Notes: generated from the letters alone by a model not told the origin. A DNA stretch of 64,000 nt from AWTP1-13 sp963797005 (GCA_963797005.1 CAWCOF010000004.1:124001-188000), one strand, 5' to 3'. Shown: positions 43,110-53,441, counted from the first letter of the stretch. Translations and numbers: made by a program.

Positions 43110-43930
43110 TCACGTCGGTGAGCCGGCCGCCCATTGCTTGAACAGTGCCGCCGTCTCCGCATCGGCGGGGAAAAAGCACTCGATGCGGATCTCCTGGGCG
43201 GTGATGTCCTGCGGCGTGCCGAGCGTGGCGAGCGTGGTGAAGAGCTTGAGCGTGCGGTCGCCCTTGGCAAAGTGCATGGCGAGCACGGGGCCTTGCGCGT
43301 CCTCGATGGCGGGCAGCTCGCCGATGCGCGGCACGTCCGGGTAGGCGAGCAGGCGCTGCGAGCAGGGCGGCGGTCTCCGCCGTGCCGTCGGCCAGCGCAT
43401 CGGCCTGCACGCCGCGCAGGAAGTAGAGCGCCACCTCGCGCCAGTTGACGATCAGCGGGCGCAGAGCATCGGGCGCCACCAGCGCGTCGGCGAGGTTGAT
43501 GGGCTGCGACGGATCGGGCGCGGCCGGCGGTGTGTCGGTGAGGAAGCCGACGAAGCGCTGGCCGCCCTCGTTGGACGCGCAGCAGGTTCCAGCGGCGGTC
43601 GACGACGAAGGCCGGATAGGGCTCCTGCTGCGCCAGCATGTGGTCGAGCGCCTGGTTGACGAGGGCGAGCGCGGGCGCGCCGAGCGCGCTCTCGCGCCAC
43701 ACGGGCGCGAAGCCCGCCGCGTGCAGCAGGGCGTTCTGCTGGCGCAGCGGCAGGTCGAGCGCGGCGGCCAGCCGCAGCACCATCTCGCGGCTCGGGCTGG
43801 TGCGGCCGACCTCGAGGAAGCTCAGGTGCCGCTGCGAGATCTCTGCCGTGCCGGCGAGTGCGAGCTGCGACAGCCCGCGCCGCTCACGCCACCACTTGAG
43901 CCGGGATGCGAAGGTGGCGGGTGGTTCCAT
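43110..43930 (-). pseudogene. XRE family regulator with MmyB-like ligand-binding domain (two single-base insertions)
   Basis: The N-terminal HTH reads SRLKWWRERRGLSQLALAGTA and ISQRHLSFLEVGRTSPSREM. The C-terminal part (FVVDRRWNLL, then RPLIVNWREVALYFLRGVQAD and PRIGELPAIEDAQGPVLAMH) matches the MmyB-like ligand-binding domain. Extra bases near 43577 and 43361 break the frame. Removing both gives 272 residues, a normal length. Regulators of this type usually control a neighbouring metabolic gene, here the methyltransferase. The nature of the change (error or decay) is open. Confidence 0.8.
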
Positions 43931-44037
43931 GCTTACCTGCAGTGACGTGTTGACCTATGAGTTACGCGCTCCAGCAATTGCCGGGGGTGTGATACCTGGG
44001 CACACGCTGAAAGCACAAATAGCCCTCTGGAAGACGG

Positions 44038-45390
44038 CTATTGATCCGCGAGAACTACCCCCTTCTCCCAGTCGCTCGGAAACCCGCGGACAATGACGCG
44101 GCGCGCAACTTGCGCACAGAGTGGCATTGCAGTCATGAGCAACTTTATGGGTTGCACGTTCCCTTTCCTTCTTCTCTTCAACGTCCCCTCATGAACTGCG
44201 GTCGAGCGCAAATCGTAGGCCACCTTTAGTGCTTCAAAGGTACGGGCCTTGCGCGTACCGAGACCGCCAAGGAAGGTAGCGCCCCTAACTGCAAGCCGAA
44301 ACCTTATCTCGGTACCAGGGGTGTGGTGGAGGAGGATCGCTTCGAGCGCGATGCCTAGGTCAATGGCAATGTCTACTTGATCCATCTTGCGCCTCGCTCG
44401 GTTCAGACGATCAAGGGCAATCCTGAGCGAATTCTTCTCATCCGCTTTGAGCTGCGCAAAGCGCGATACGAGCAGCAGCAGCAAGCGGCGGTTGGGAGCC
44501 GATGGCGCTGCGCGAAACCAATCCGTTCCATCGCCAAACTGAAAGCTTCGCCCAGATATTGAATTACCAATGGGATTGTCGAGCATGGTCCATGAACCCA
44601 TTATCCCTATTGGTTTATTCATCGTCGCAACCAAGCAGTGCTTCAGGTCGTGCGCCTCTGTGGCCCTCAAGAAGTGCTCTTCCATCTTGATGCCAGAGCG
44701 TTCGACCTCATCATGCGAAGCGAACAAAACCTGTCTTCGGGGACCCGCAAGCCTTATGGCGCAAGACGGAGGGAGCGGAGGCGGATGTAAGCTGTTGGTA
44801 TCCCAAAAGGCGGACGAAAGCCGTTCCTTTTGCGAACAATTGGGCACATCGTCCCATTGGATCAGGCCCAAACCAGGCTTGACCTCGATCGGTCTGTCTA
44901 CTTTCACGCCGCTAAGAGCAAAGTAGGTCTGCCCCGTCGCGGCCCGGTCAGCCGCAAATTGCTGTGCTTGCTTGAGTAGTTCCGAAACTGACCCACCTTC
45001 AATTGCTTCGCTGAGAACCAAAGTCGCCAGCATGTGGTCTTGAACTGGCATACCCAGTCCTCCCACCTGCACCCAGCCGGAACGCAACAGGCCAAATAAG
45101 TCATCCGCATTCAAACCGGTTTTGAAGGCATGCGCCTTAGTGCCCTTCTTCTCCACGAAATCGGAGATAATCAGTCCTCTCGACGATGGCGCGTATGTTG
45201 CCAAGCCCGGCTGATCCTTATCCATTTCGGCAATTGCGTCCGCGGCAGCGCGTTCATGCGAATTCGCCTTCATCTTCGGCATTTCTCGGCTAGCTCCCAA
45301 GGCAATCAAGCTCGACATCGCGATGGCGAGGCTTAGCGCAACCCATGGGTGCTCGACCTGAGGGGGCGCTGACAAAGCCTCATTACCCAC
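44038..45390 (-). CDS. Apea-like HEPN domain protein
   Basis: The 450-residue protein has a long N-terminal region without a known domain. It includes ALSGVKVDRPIEVKPGLGL and QWDDVPN, a pattern seen in related HEPN proteins. The C-terminal half has IAIDLGIALEAILLHH, RFRLAVRGATFLGGLGTRKA and LKVAYDLRSTAVHEG. The RSTAVH stretch is the R-x4-H motif of HEPN RNases, so RNA cleavage is a possibility. Base composition is visibly lower in GC than the neighbours, and codon choice differs. It lies beside nested insertion sequences, as expected of acquired DNA. No antitoxin or partner gene is adjacent. Confidence 0.68.
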   Translation of the reverse strand: MGNEALSAPPQVEHPWVALSLAIAMSSLIALGASREMPKMKANSHERAAADAIAEMDKDQPGLATYAPSSRGLIISDFVEKKGTKAHAFKTGLNADDLFGLLRSGWVQVGGLGMPVQDHMLATLVLSEAIEGGSVSELLKQAQQFAADRAATGQTYFALSGVKVDRPIEVKPGLGLIQWDDVPNCSQKERLSSAFWDTNSLHPPPLPPSCAIRLAGPRRQVLFASHDEVERSGIKMEEHFLRATEAHDLKHCLVATMNKPIGIMGSWTMLDNPIGNSISGRSFQFGDGTDWFRAAPSAPNRRLLLLLVSRFAQLKADEKNSLRIALDRLNRARRKMDQVDIAIDLGIALEAILLHHTPGTEIRFRLAVRGATFLGGLGTRKARTFEALKVAYDLRSTAVHEGTLKRRRKGNVQPIKLLMTAMPLCAQVARRVIVRGFPSDWEKGVVLADQ

Positions 45391-45517
45391 AATTCAGAGC
45401 CCTATAGGCACGTTTTGGCCAGGTTTCGAGGGGACAGCAAGGTGGGCGCACCACTTTTCGAGTGCGGCTAGTACCCGCTTTCGCCGGAGGTCGACTCGCA
45501 AGCGGCCCGCGCGTGCT

Positions 45518-45540
45518 CCCCTCCCCCTTGCGGGGAGGGG
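45518..45540. repeat. REP-like palindrome left of the IS481 element
   Basis: CCCCTCCCC (45518-45526) and GGGGAGGGG (45532-45540) form a perfect 9-base stem. A second unit of the same kind lies at the other side of the element (48584-48607). Confidence 0.75.
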
Positions 45541-46342
45541 TCGGGGGTGGGGGTAAAGAACTTGGGGCGTCCTCGCATTGTCCGACCGGGTTGATTCCTG
45601 ACATTTTGGACCGGGCTGATGGCTGACACTATTCGCTCATTGTTGCGCCGTCACCGCCGTTTGCGGAGCGGCGCGCAGTCGCGCCCGCGGCGGAGCAAAG
45701 CGCAGGAAACGGCGGTCGCGATCGATCACGCCGAGGTCCCGATTGCAGAAGCGCACGATCGCGGCGCCGGTCGCGTGCTCGGCAAGCCCGACGAGCTCGC
45801 CCGCCAGCGCCTCGCCGATGAACACGTGCTCGCCCCGCCACTTGATGTCGCCCAGCGGTCGCACGCGGCGGACTTCGTGGTCTGCGTCGTACCAAGGGTC
45901 GTGCAGGCGCGTCGGCAGGGTGCGGCCGGGCGGCTGCCAGCGCGTCGCCGGCGGCGCCTGCCCGAGCGCCTCGTGCGGCCGCTCCTCGTTGTAGTGCGCC
46001 CGGAAGCGGTCGAACCGCGCCTGTTGCTCGCTCGTATTGGCTGCGGCCGGCGTGGAGGTCTGAGCCTTGAGGGTCCGGTGCATGCGCTCGTGCCGGCCGT
46101 TGTCCTGCGGGCTCGACGGCGCAATGTAGCGCGGCTCGATGCCGAGCTTGAGCCACCACACCGACAGCGCCGACAGACCGCCGGCTCCCGTCGAGCCAAA
46201 CGGCGATCCGTAGCACATCAGGAACTGGCTCGACGGAGGCCCTGAGCGCCTGCGGAGGATCAAAGCTCAAGCGGGCGGTCAGGGCCGGGCCGCAGATCTC
46301 TAAAGTGAAGGTGTCGAATCTACACTTTGGAGAAGCCCGACC

Positions 46343-47635
46343 ATGACCAGTCGAGAGCCTACGCCAGCCGACGCCGTGCTGGTAGCCATCGATATCTCGA
46401 AGCTGCGCAATGACGTGCTTATCGAGCGCCCCGGCATCGTTCGCCGCAAGCGGCTAGTGGTGCTCAACACCAGAGCCGAGCATGACCGTTTCGTCGAGCT
46501 GCTTGGCAACCTGGGAAGGCCCGTGATTGCTGGCTTCGAGGCCACCGGTAACTATCACCGACCGCTTGCGTATCGGTTGCTGGAAGCGGGAGTGGCCCTG
46601 CGGCTCGTGTCATCTGTCGCCCTCGCCCGAACACGCGAGGCGCTGCACAACGGCTGGGACAAGAACGATCCGAAGGATGCTCAGGTCATCCTGCACATGC
46701 TCAGGATTGGCGCCACGCAGACCTATTGCGATCCGATCCGCGCCGGCATTCACAATATCCAAGAGCTCTCGAAGACCCACGAGGTCGTCTCCAAAGCCAA
46801 GACCGAGCTCTGGCATCGGCTACTGACGCACTATCTGCCGCTCTATTTCCCCGAGATTGCGCGCTTCGCCGGCAACTCACGCAGCGATTGGTTCCTGGCC
46901 TTCATCGAGCAGTTCCCGACGCCGGCGAGCATCACCGCCTTCGCAAAGGAAGACTTTGTCAGCGCTGCCTGGGATGTCGTCGGCAAGAAGGTGTCGAAAG
47001 CTCGACTTTTGGCCGATATTTACGAGACCGCGGGCTCTTCTATCGGCTTGCCGTTGGCGCTCGGCAGCCCGGCGATTGCGATGTTCCGCATGATGGTTGC
47101 TGAGGGCCGCAGCCTGATCCGACAGCGGGACGTCATCGAGGCCCAGGCGCACGCCCTCCTCAGCGAGAACGCTGACTACAATCGCTTGCGCCAGGTGCCA
47201 GGCATTGGTCCAATCAATGCTATGACCATTCTTGCCGAAGCCGGTGACCTGCGGCGCTTCGGCCACCATCGCCAGTTCCTGAAGTTCTGCGGTCTCGATC
47301 TCGCCACCCATCAGTCCGGACAGTTCCGCGGTCGCACCAAGCTTTCCAAGTTTGGCAACGCCCGGCTGAGACGCGCCTTCTGGATGGCTGCCCACGTCGC
47401 CATCCGCCAGCGAGACAATAGCTTCCGAGCCAAGTACGAGCGCTACATCGCCAAGGATCGCGACAACGCCGATCTCAAGCGCAAGGCGCTGACTGCCATT
47501 ACCGCCAAGATGGCGCGCACCGTGCATGCCGTCATCAAGACCGGTTCCGACTATCGACCCTTCTTCGAAGGGCCGATGCCAAGCGGGAGAACCTCTCTCA
47601 GCAAGTGCCGTGAGGGCGCATCAGCGACCCTGTAG
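46343..47635 (+). CDS. IS110-family transposase (DEDD type)
   Basis: The 430-residue recombinase has the RuvC-like DEDD site: VAIDISKLRN, FEATGNYHRPLAYRL and KNDPKDAQVI. The C-terminal domain holds the helix-hairpin-helix-like VPGIGPINAMTILAEAGDL and the conserved HQSGQFRGRTKLSKFGNARL, which contains the catalytic Ser. These enzymes insert DNA guided by an RNA from the element's non-coding end. The gene is complete and intact, in contrast to the interrupted IS481 gene around it. Confidence 0.93.
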   Translation: MTSREPTPADAVLVAIDISKLRNDVLIERPGIVRRKRLVVLNTRAEHDRFVELLGNLGRPVIAGFEATGNYHRPLAYRLLEAGVALRLVSSVALARTREALHNGWDKNDPKDAQVILHMLRIGATQTYCDPIRAGIHNIQELSKTHEVVSKAKTELWHRLLTHYLPLYFPEIARFAGNSRSDWFLAFIEQFPTPASITAFAKEDFVSAAWDVVGKKVSKARLLADIYETAGSSIGLPLALGSPAIAMFRMMVAEGRSLIRQRDVIEAQAHALLSENADYNRLRQVPGIGPINAMTILAEAGDLRRFGHHRQFLKFCGLDLATHQSGQFRGRTKLSKFGNARLRRAFWMAAHVAIRQRDNSFRAKYERYIAKDRDNADLKRKALTAITAKMARTVHAVIKTGSDYRPFFEGPMPSGRTSLSKCREGASATL

Positions 47636-47846
47636 ATAATGCTCGGGTCTTCCGCTTGGAACTGCATCTCGTGTTGAGGACGGTGAGGGCCGATGTACCG
47701 CGTTGAGGACCCTGTGTTCGCTATGGCCGAGAGCTCATTCCTTGACGGCGGAAGCCGCTTGGACGACGTTGATCTTAGATCCGCTGATCACCTTCAGCGG
47801 ACGGAGATCTGTTGCCGCCCGGATGCCACAATTCCTGACGTAGGAC
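47636..47846 (+). ncRNA. Putative bridge/seek RNA region of the IS110 element
   Basis: The 211 bases after the transposase stop are non-coding and structured. TCCGCTGA (47780-47787) and TCAGCGGA (47794-47801) form an 8-base stem, flanked by AGATC and GATCT. Another stem, GCGG...CCGC, lies near 47748. In IS1111-type elements the guide RNA is encoded at this end. The location and hairpins are seen; the RNA itself is inferred. Confidence 0.4.
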
Positions 47847-48583
47847 GTTGTCGGAACGGATCGCCTCCGGCAGGCCGACCGCCTCGAAAACCCGCTCACA
47901 AGCCCCTCTCACACCGGCCCACGTCGGCTCCACGATCCGCACCTCGATCAGATACCGGCTCGTCGCATCCGTGATCGTCAAGGGATCGCAGCGCTCGCCG
48001 TCGGCTGTGCGGAACCAGCCCTTGAAGTCGATCGCCCATTCCTCGTTCGCCACCGTGGCAGCAGCCACGACCTCGCCCTGCGCAAGCGCCCGGCGGCGGC
48101 GCCGACGCGCCTCGATGAGACCCTCTCGCTTGAGGATATCGCCGATCGTGGAGGCTGCCGGCCAGGCCACATCCGGCGCCGTGCGCTCCAGCCATGCCTT
48201 GATCTTCTTCGGGCCGAAATGCGGAAACCGCCGCCGCACCGCAACGATGCGATCGGCTTGCCGGTCCGGCGTCGCGTGCGTACAGCGCTCGACCGCGTGG
48301 CTGCGATCCTCAAACCAGTGCGCCTCCCCGCTCTCGCGGCGGCGCTTCCAGAGGTAGAACGTCTCCCGGCTGATGCCGTGCCGCCGGCACAGCTCCGCAA
48401 CCGTGAAAACGCCCGTCTCGTACTCCCCAAACAACGCGATACGCTCTTCCACAGGACAGGTCTCCTTGAAAGGCATCGCCCGATCTCCTCGAATCGAACG
48501 ATCACCTTGACCTGTCAGGAATCAACCCGGTCTAAACTGTCAGGACTCAGCCCGGTTCATACCCATTTTCACCCCACCCCTAA

Positions 48584-48607
48584 CCCCTCCCCGTCAAAGG
48601 GGAGGGG
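48584..48607. repeat. REP-like palindrome right of the IS481 element
   Basis: CCCCTCCCC (48584-48592), a six-base loop and GGGGAGGGG (48599-48607). It mirrors the unit at 45518-45540. The rest of 48563-48831 shows no gene. Confidence 0.75.
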
Positions 48608-48831
48608 AATCCGGTTGAGCCAGCTTCCTGCGTCACGCTTCATTGATTCCAGGTACGAGGCACTCACCTTTGCAGGCGTGGTGGTCATAGCCCTTGCCCG
48701 AGCAGCGACGGTTGGAGTGATCGAGCAGCAAGTCGCGGATGTTCTCCAACAAGCTTTCTACGACCTGCCGCGTAGTTGATCGCCGGCCGCAAGCATCGCA
48801 CTCCTCACCGCCTCGGTGAAGGAGGCTTGCG

Positions 48832-49721
48832 ATGAACGAGCGGTTCGGGGTCGGCGTGGCGGTTGTGTCGTCGTCTTGCGGGGCCGGCGCGGCGGTGGCG
48901 ACGCGCTATCTGATCGGCGCCGCCGATCCGATCACGCTTGCCGCCATCCGCTTCGGCGGCGGCGTGCTGTGCCTGCTGCCGCTGGCGCTGCTGTTGCGCG
49001 TGGCCTGGCCGCAGCGCGGCGACTGGGCGGCGGTGGCGGGCCTCGGCTTTATGTTTTATGCGGTGTTCTTCGTGTTCTACAACGTGGCGCTCGCCTACAC
49101 GACGGTGGCGCGCGGCACGCTGGCGCTCTCGACGCTTGCCCCTGATGACCATGCTGGTCGGTGCGGCGTCTCGGCATCGAGGCGCTCAGCGCGCGCAAGA
49201 CGACGGGCGTTCTGCTGGCCATGCTGGGCGTGGCCGTCGCGCTTGCCGCCGGGCTTGCCAATGCACCGGCGGGCGCCTGGCGCGGCGACCTCATCATGGC
49301 CGCCGCGACCTTGTGCATGGCGCTCTACAACGTCTGGTCGCGACCCTACATCCAGCGCTCGAGCGCGCTGGGCTTTTTGACGTTCGGCATGGCCGTGGGC
49401 GGCGGCGCGCTGGTGCTGGTCAGCCTCGTTTCCGGTGGCGCGGGACGGATCGCGGAGTTCGGTGCAACCCAATGGATCGCCGCCCTCTATCTCGCGGCCG
49501 GCGGCGGGGCGCTCGCGTTCTTCCTCTGGGTCTACGCCCTGCAGCACGCGAGCCCGACGCGCGTTGCCAACACCATGACGGTCAATCCGCTGGTCGCCGG
49601 CGTGCTGGCCGCGGTCCTGCTGGACGAGCCGATCTCGCTCAACCTGATCGTCGGGCTCCTCGCCGTGTTCGCCGGCATCTTCATCGCGACCACGGACCGG
49701 CCCATCAAACCTGCGCCCTGA
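48832..49721 (+). pseudogene. EamA/DMT family transporter (two single-base insertions)
   Basis: The parts form a ten-helix drug/metabolite transporter. The first half (MNERFGVGVAVVSSSCGAG, then LIGAADPITLAAIRFGGG) lies in one frame to about 49138. The second half (LGIEALSARKTTGVLLAMLG, then PTRVANTMTVNPLVAGVLAA) lies in another from about 49161. Two extra bases, near 49141 and 49160, account for the change and give 295 residues in all, the normal EamA length. The start ATG follows a GAAGGAGG ribosome-binding site. The substrate is unknown. Confidence 0.82.
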
Positions 49722-49744
49722 GAGAAGAATGGCCGCGCGAGATC

Positions 49745-50462
49745 CTACTGCCCGAGCAGCAGCACCAGGGGCGGGATGATCAGGCAGAGGCCGTACAACG
49801 CGTAGACGTCGGCCGCGTAGCGCAGCCATGCCCAGGTTCGCTCCTCCCACCTGGCGCCGCGCTCGGTCCTGGCCATCAGGTAGTCGACGCGCGCATGGTT
49901 GAAGGGGCAGCCGCGCACCACCTCGCTATAGCGCCGGCGGAAGTCCTGAATGAGCGCGGCATCCGGCGCCCGAGTCAGCTTGAGCTCGTGATGGAGGTCG
50001 TTCACGCCCAGCGCGCAGGCGTGCATGAGGTGCGCTTTCATTCGGTAGTCGTTCATCGACTCGATCAGGGCCAGCACCAGCGTGAAGATCGACGACATGA
50101 TCGACACCAGCGTGATCAGCCGGTTGGCCGCCGGGCTCAAGCCCGCCGCCGCGTAGATCGCCTGCCACACCGAAAGGCCGACGAAATAGAGCGACACCAT
50201 CGACATGGCGAACAGCGACAGCGTCTGCTTGCGCTCGAGCCGCTCGGCGGCATTGAAGCGCGCTGCCTTGACGGTGTGCATGGCGCTCAGCAGCTGGGCG
50301 GCAGCGCGCGCATCCGGGTCACCCGGCGCGTCGGGCGCTTTGGGCGCGGCGCGCTGCCACCGCCTGCTCGATGGAGGCCACCACCTGCGGTGTGAACGCC
50401 CGCTGCGGGCGGGGGTTGGCCGCGGGCGGCGCAAACCGCGGCTCCTGGCGAGGCTCGGCCAT
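49745..50462 (-). CDS. SLATT-like two-transmembrane effector-type protein (single-base insertion near the N-terminus)
   Basis: The conserved part reads RLERKQTLSLFAMSMVSLYF (first membrane helix), LITLVSIMSSIFTLVLALIE (second helix), DYRMKAHLMHACALGVNDLH and FNHARVDYLMAR. This order (two adjacent helices, then a helical H/C-rich stretch and NH..DY) fits the SLATT fold of CD-NTase/SLOG-associated effectors. A third hydrophobic stretch lies at the C-terminus. The proposed start MAEPRQEPRF at 50462, with AAAGGGGGAG upstream, is in another frame; one extra base near 50345 joins them. It stands alone, without a nucleotide-cyclase or SLOG gene. Confidence 0.6.
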
Positions 50463-50478
50463 GGCTCCCCCTTTGGAT

Positions 50479-50553
50479 GGAGCAGGATTCACGCTTCGGC
50501 CGAGACGTTGCGATCGAGGCAAGGCGATTCCATCCGAAGCGATCCTGCTCTAG
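50479..50553. repeat. Repeat family B, copy 3
   Basis: GGAGCAGGATTCACGCTTCGG at the left faces CCGAAGCGATCCTGCTCTAG at the right, with an inner GATCGAGGCAAGGCGATTCC stretch. It is almost identical to the second half of the 19708-19849 copy. It lies directly upstream of the SLATT-like gene's start. Confidence 0.85.
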
Positions 50554-50640
50554 GCGCGATGATTCGCTCACGCCGAGGTTAGGCGCGGGCGGGCTCGCCC
50601 CTGAAGGGGCGCCGGCTTGCTCGTCCACAGGACGGCACGA

Positions 50641-50910
50641 TCAATGGATGCGGAACTCGCCCTCGACCAGGCGCAACTCGGCCGGCGTGATGAGCTTCTT
50701 GTGCGCCACCGTCACGCGGAAGAGCTTGCCTTCGAGATTGGAGCTCCAGAAGTCGAGGAAGGTCTTGAGGCGCGGAAAGCGCGGATGCACATCGTACTCC
50801 TGCCAGATGAAGCTCTGCAGCAGAGAGGGATGATCCGGCAGTCGGTAGAGAATCTCGGCCGTGGTCAGGCTGAAGCCGGCCAGTTGAGCTTGGAAGTCAC
50901 GGTCAGTCAT
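50641..50910 (-). CDS. usg: Usg family protein
   Basis: The 89-residue protein begins at the ATG 50910: MTDRDFQAQLAGFSLTTAEI. It continues with LYRLPDHPSLLQSFIWQEYD and VAHKKLITPAELRLVEGEFR, matching the Usg family of alphaproteobacteria. The role is not known; the name derives from a position upstream of a tryptophan gene in another species. It is divergent from groES. Confidence 0.88.
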   Translation of the reverse strand: MTDRDFQAQLAGFSLTTAEILYRLPDHPSLLQSFIWQEYDVHPRFPRLKTFLDFWSSNLEGKLFRVTVAHKKLITPAELRLVEGEFRIH

Positions 50911-51181
50911 GGCGGTCACCTCATCCCGCTCGGACGCTTCACATTCCTGCAATCTATTCGAGATTCGCGCACGCTAGGTTGCACAGTTCACACAGAGCTA
51001 CCGGTCGATCCGACTTGGCGTCGTCGCCCTCCCGCCGATCTGCGGCAGGTGAGCTTCAACCAAGCAAATCCCACTCCAGTTCCGATGCGGAGGCTGGTGT
51101 CGTGCGTGGGCAGCCTGCACTTTCCGGCAGGCGCGTGGCTGGCGGGTCACAAGACGCGTGGGCGCAATGCGGCCGCCGTTT

Positions 51182-51224
51182 TTGGCACTCATGTCTTGAC
51201 ACTGCTAACGGGGTCTCGCATATA
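51182..51224 (+). promoter_or_regulatory. CIRCE-like HrcA operator overlapping a groESL promoter
   Basis: TTGGCACTC (51182-51190), nine bases, then CACTGCTAA (51200-51208) matches the CIRCE consensus at 8/9 and 7/9 positions. A -35 box TTGACA (51196-51201) lies inside it, and CATATA (51219-51224) follows after 17 bases. HrcA repression of groESL under normal temperature is thus likely. The rest of 50911-51327 shows no gene. Confidence 0.7.
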
Positions 51225-51327
51225 CCGAGCGCGGGGCTGTGTGGGCGTGGCCCTTTTCGGCCTGCCGGACACGCCGCATCACCGGATCAATTGGGATTTT
51301 CGCTTCAAAACCAGCGAGGTAGAGGCC

Positions 51328-51642
51328 ATGAAGTTTCGTCCTCTGCACGACCGGGTGGTCGTGCGCCGGATCGAGGAAGACACCAAGAGCGCGGGCGGGA
51401 TCATCATTCCCGACACCGCCAAGGAGAAGCCGGTGCAAGGCGAGATCATCGCCGTCGGCCCCGGCGCGCGCGACGAGCAGGGCAAGCTCGTCCCCCTCGA
51501 CGTGAAAAAGGGCGACAAGGTGCTGTTCGGCAAGTGGTCCGGCACGGAGGTCAAGATCGACGGCGAGGAACTGCTCATCATGAAGGAGAGCGACATCCTC
51601 GGCGTGGTCGAGGGAAAAGCCAACATTCGCGCCGCGGCCTGA
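51328..51642 (+). CDS. groES: Co-chaperonin GroES
   Basis: The 104-residue cap protein begins MKFRPLHDRVVVRRIEEDTK. It contains the mobile loop SAGGIIIPDTAKEKPVQGEI, GPGARDEQGKLVPLDVKKGD and MKESDILGVVE. It caps the GroEL ring in ATP-driven folding. The start follows the CIRCE-like promoter by about 100 bases. It precedes groEL by 118 bases in the standard operon. Confidence 0.97.
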   Translation: MKFRPLHDRVVVRRIEEDTKSAGGIIIPDTAKEKPVQGEIIAVGPGARDEQGKLVPLDVKKGDKVLFGKWSGTEVKIDGEELLIMKESDILGVVEGKANIRAAA

Positions 51643-51760
51643 TCGGCCGGCTCTCGAGCACGATCGGCCGCTGAAGGGGGCGACCTCTTTAGAACGCGGC
51701 CGAACCTCCCTGCATCATCACCCGCAGGGGTCCATTCCTTCACTCCCGGAGTAGCCAATC

Positions 51761-53405
<1,645 letters not shown>

Positions 53406-53407
<2 letters not shown>

Positions 53408-53441
53408 AGCAGGATCGCTTCAGATTGAATCACCTTGCCTC
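53406..53441. repeat. Repeat family B, half copy (overlaps groEL stop)
   Basis: AGAGCAGGATCGCTTCAGAT and TTGAATCACCTTGCCTC read as the inverse of the right half of family B (for example 50522-50551). The first bases are part of the groEL TAG. It is followed at 53462 by the terminator. Confidence 0.75.

Larger units (their letters stand above)
46210..47846 (+). mobile_element. IS110-family element (IS1111-like) inside the IS481 transposase
   Basis: The element is 1,637 bases by comparison with the uninterrupted IS481 frame. Subterminal inverted repeats are present: TCAGGAACTGGC (46218-46229) and GCCACAATTCCTGA (47825-47838), each 8 bases from the element end. A GT dinucleotide follows the left junction and also the right junction. 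That is the pattern expected from a core dinucleotide in IS110 recombination. Short subterminal repeats are typical of the IS1111 group. Confidence 0.8.
45637..48476 (-). pseudogene. IS481-family transposase split by IS110 insertion
   Basis: The N-terminal 210 codons (47847-48476) start MPFKETCPVEERIALFGEY and carry the HTH FTVAELCRRHGISRETFYLW. The catalytic DDE part begins with EWAIDFKGWF and ends at AIRSDN. The C-terminal 191 codons (45637-46209) resume at GSPFGSTGAGGLSALSVWW and contain NGRHERMHRTLK and NEERPHEALG. The break lies between the Asn and Gly of the conserved RSDNG motif. Joining the parts gives 400 residues in one frame, so only the insertion inactivates the gene. Confidence 0.92.
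45579..48562. mobile_element. IS481-family element interrupted by an IS110 element
   Basis: Terminal inverted repeats of about 50 bases bound it. The left end reads GACCGGGTTGATTCCTGACA then GGACCGGGCTGATGGCTGAC. The right end, on the other strand, reads ACCGGGCTGAGTCCTGACAG then GACCGGGTTGATTCCTGACA. Without the inserted 1,637 bases it is about 1.35 kb, normal for IS481. REP palindromes lie on both flanks. No clear target duplication is seen. Exact ends are uncertain by a few bases. Confidence 0.8.

Noticed and set aside
42208..43930. XRE plus methyltransferase as a restriction-modification or toxin-antitoxin pair
   Set aside because: The methyltransferase has UbiE-like small-molecule motifs, not DNA methyltransferase motifs, and the XRE protein carries an MmyB-type ligand domain. 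No nuclease is attached.
50979..51674. Open frame overlapping groES
   Set aside because: Out-of-frame shadow of groES and its leader.
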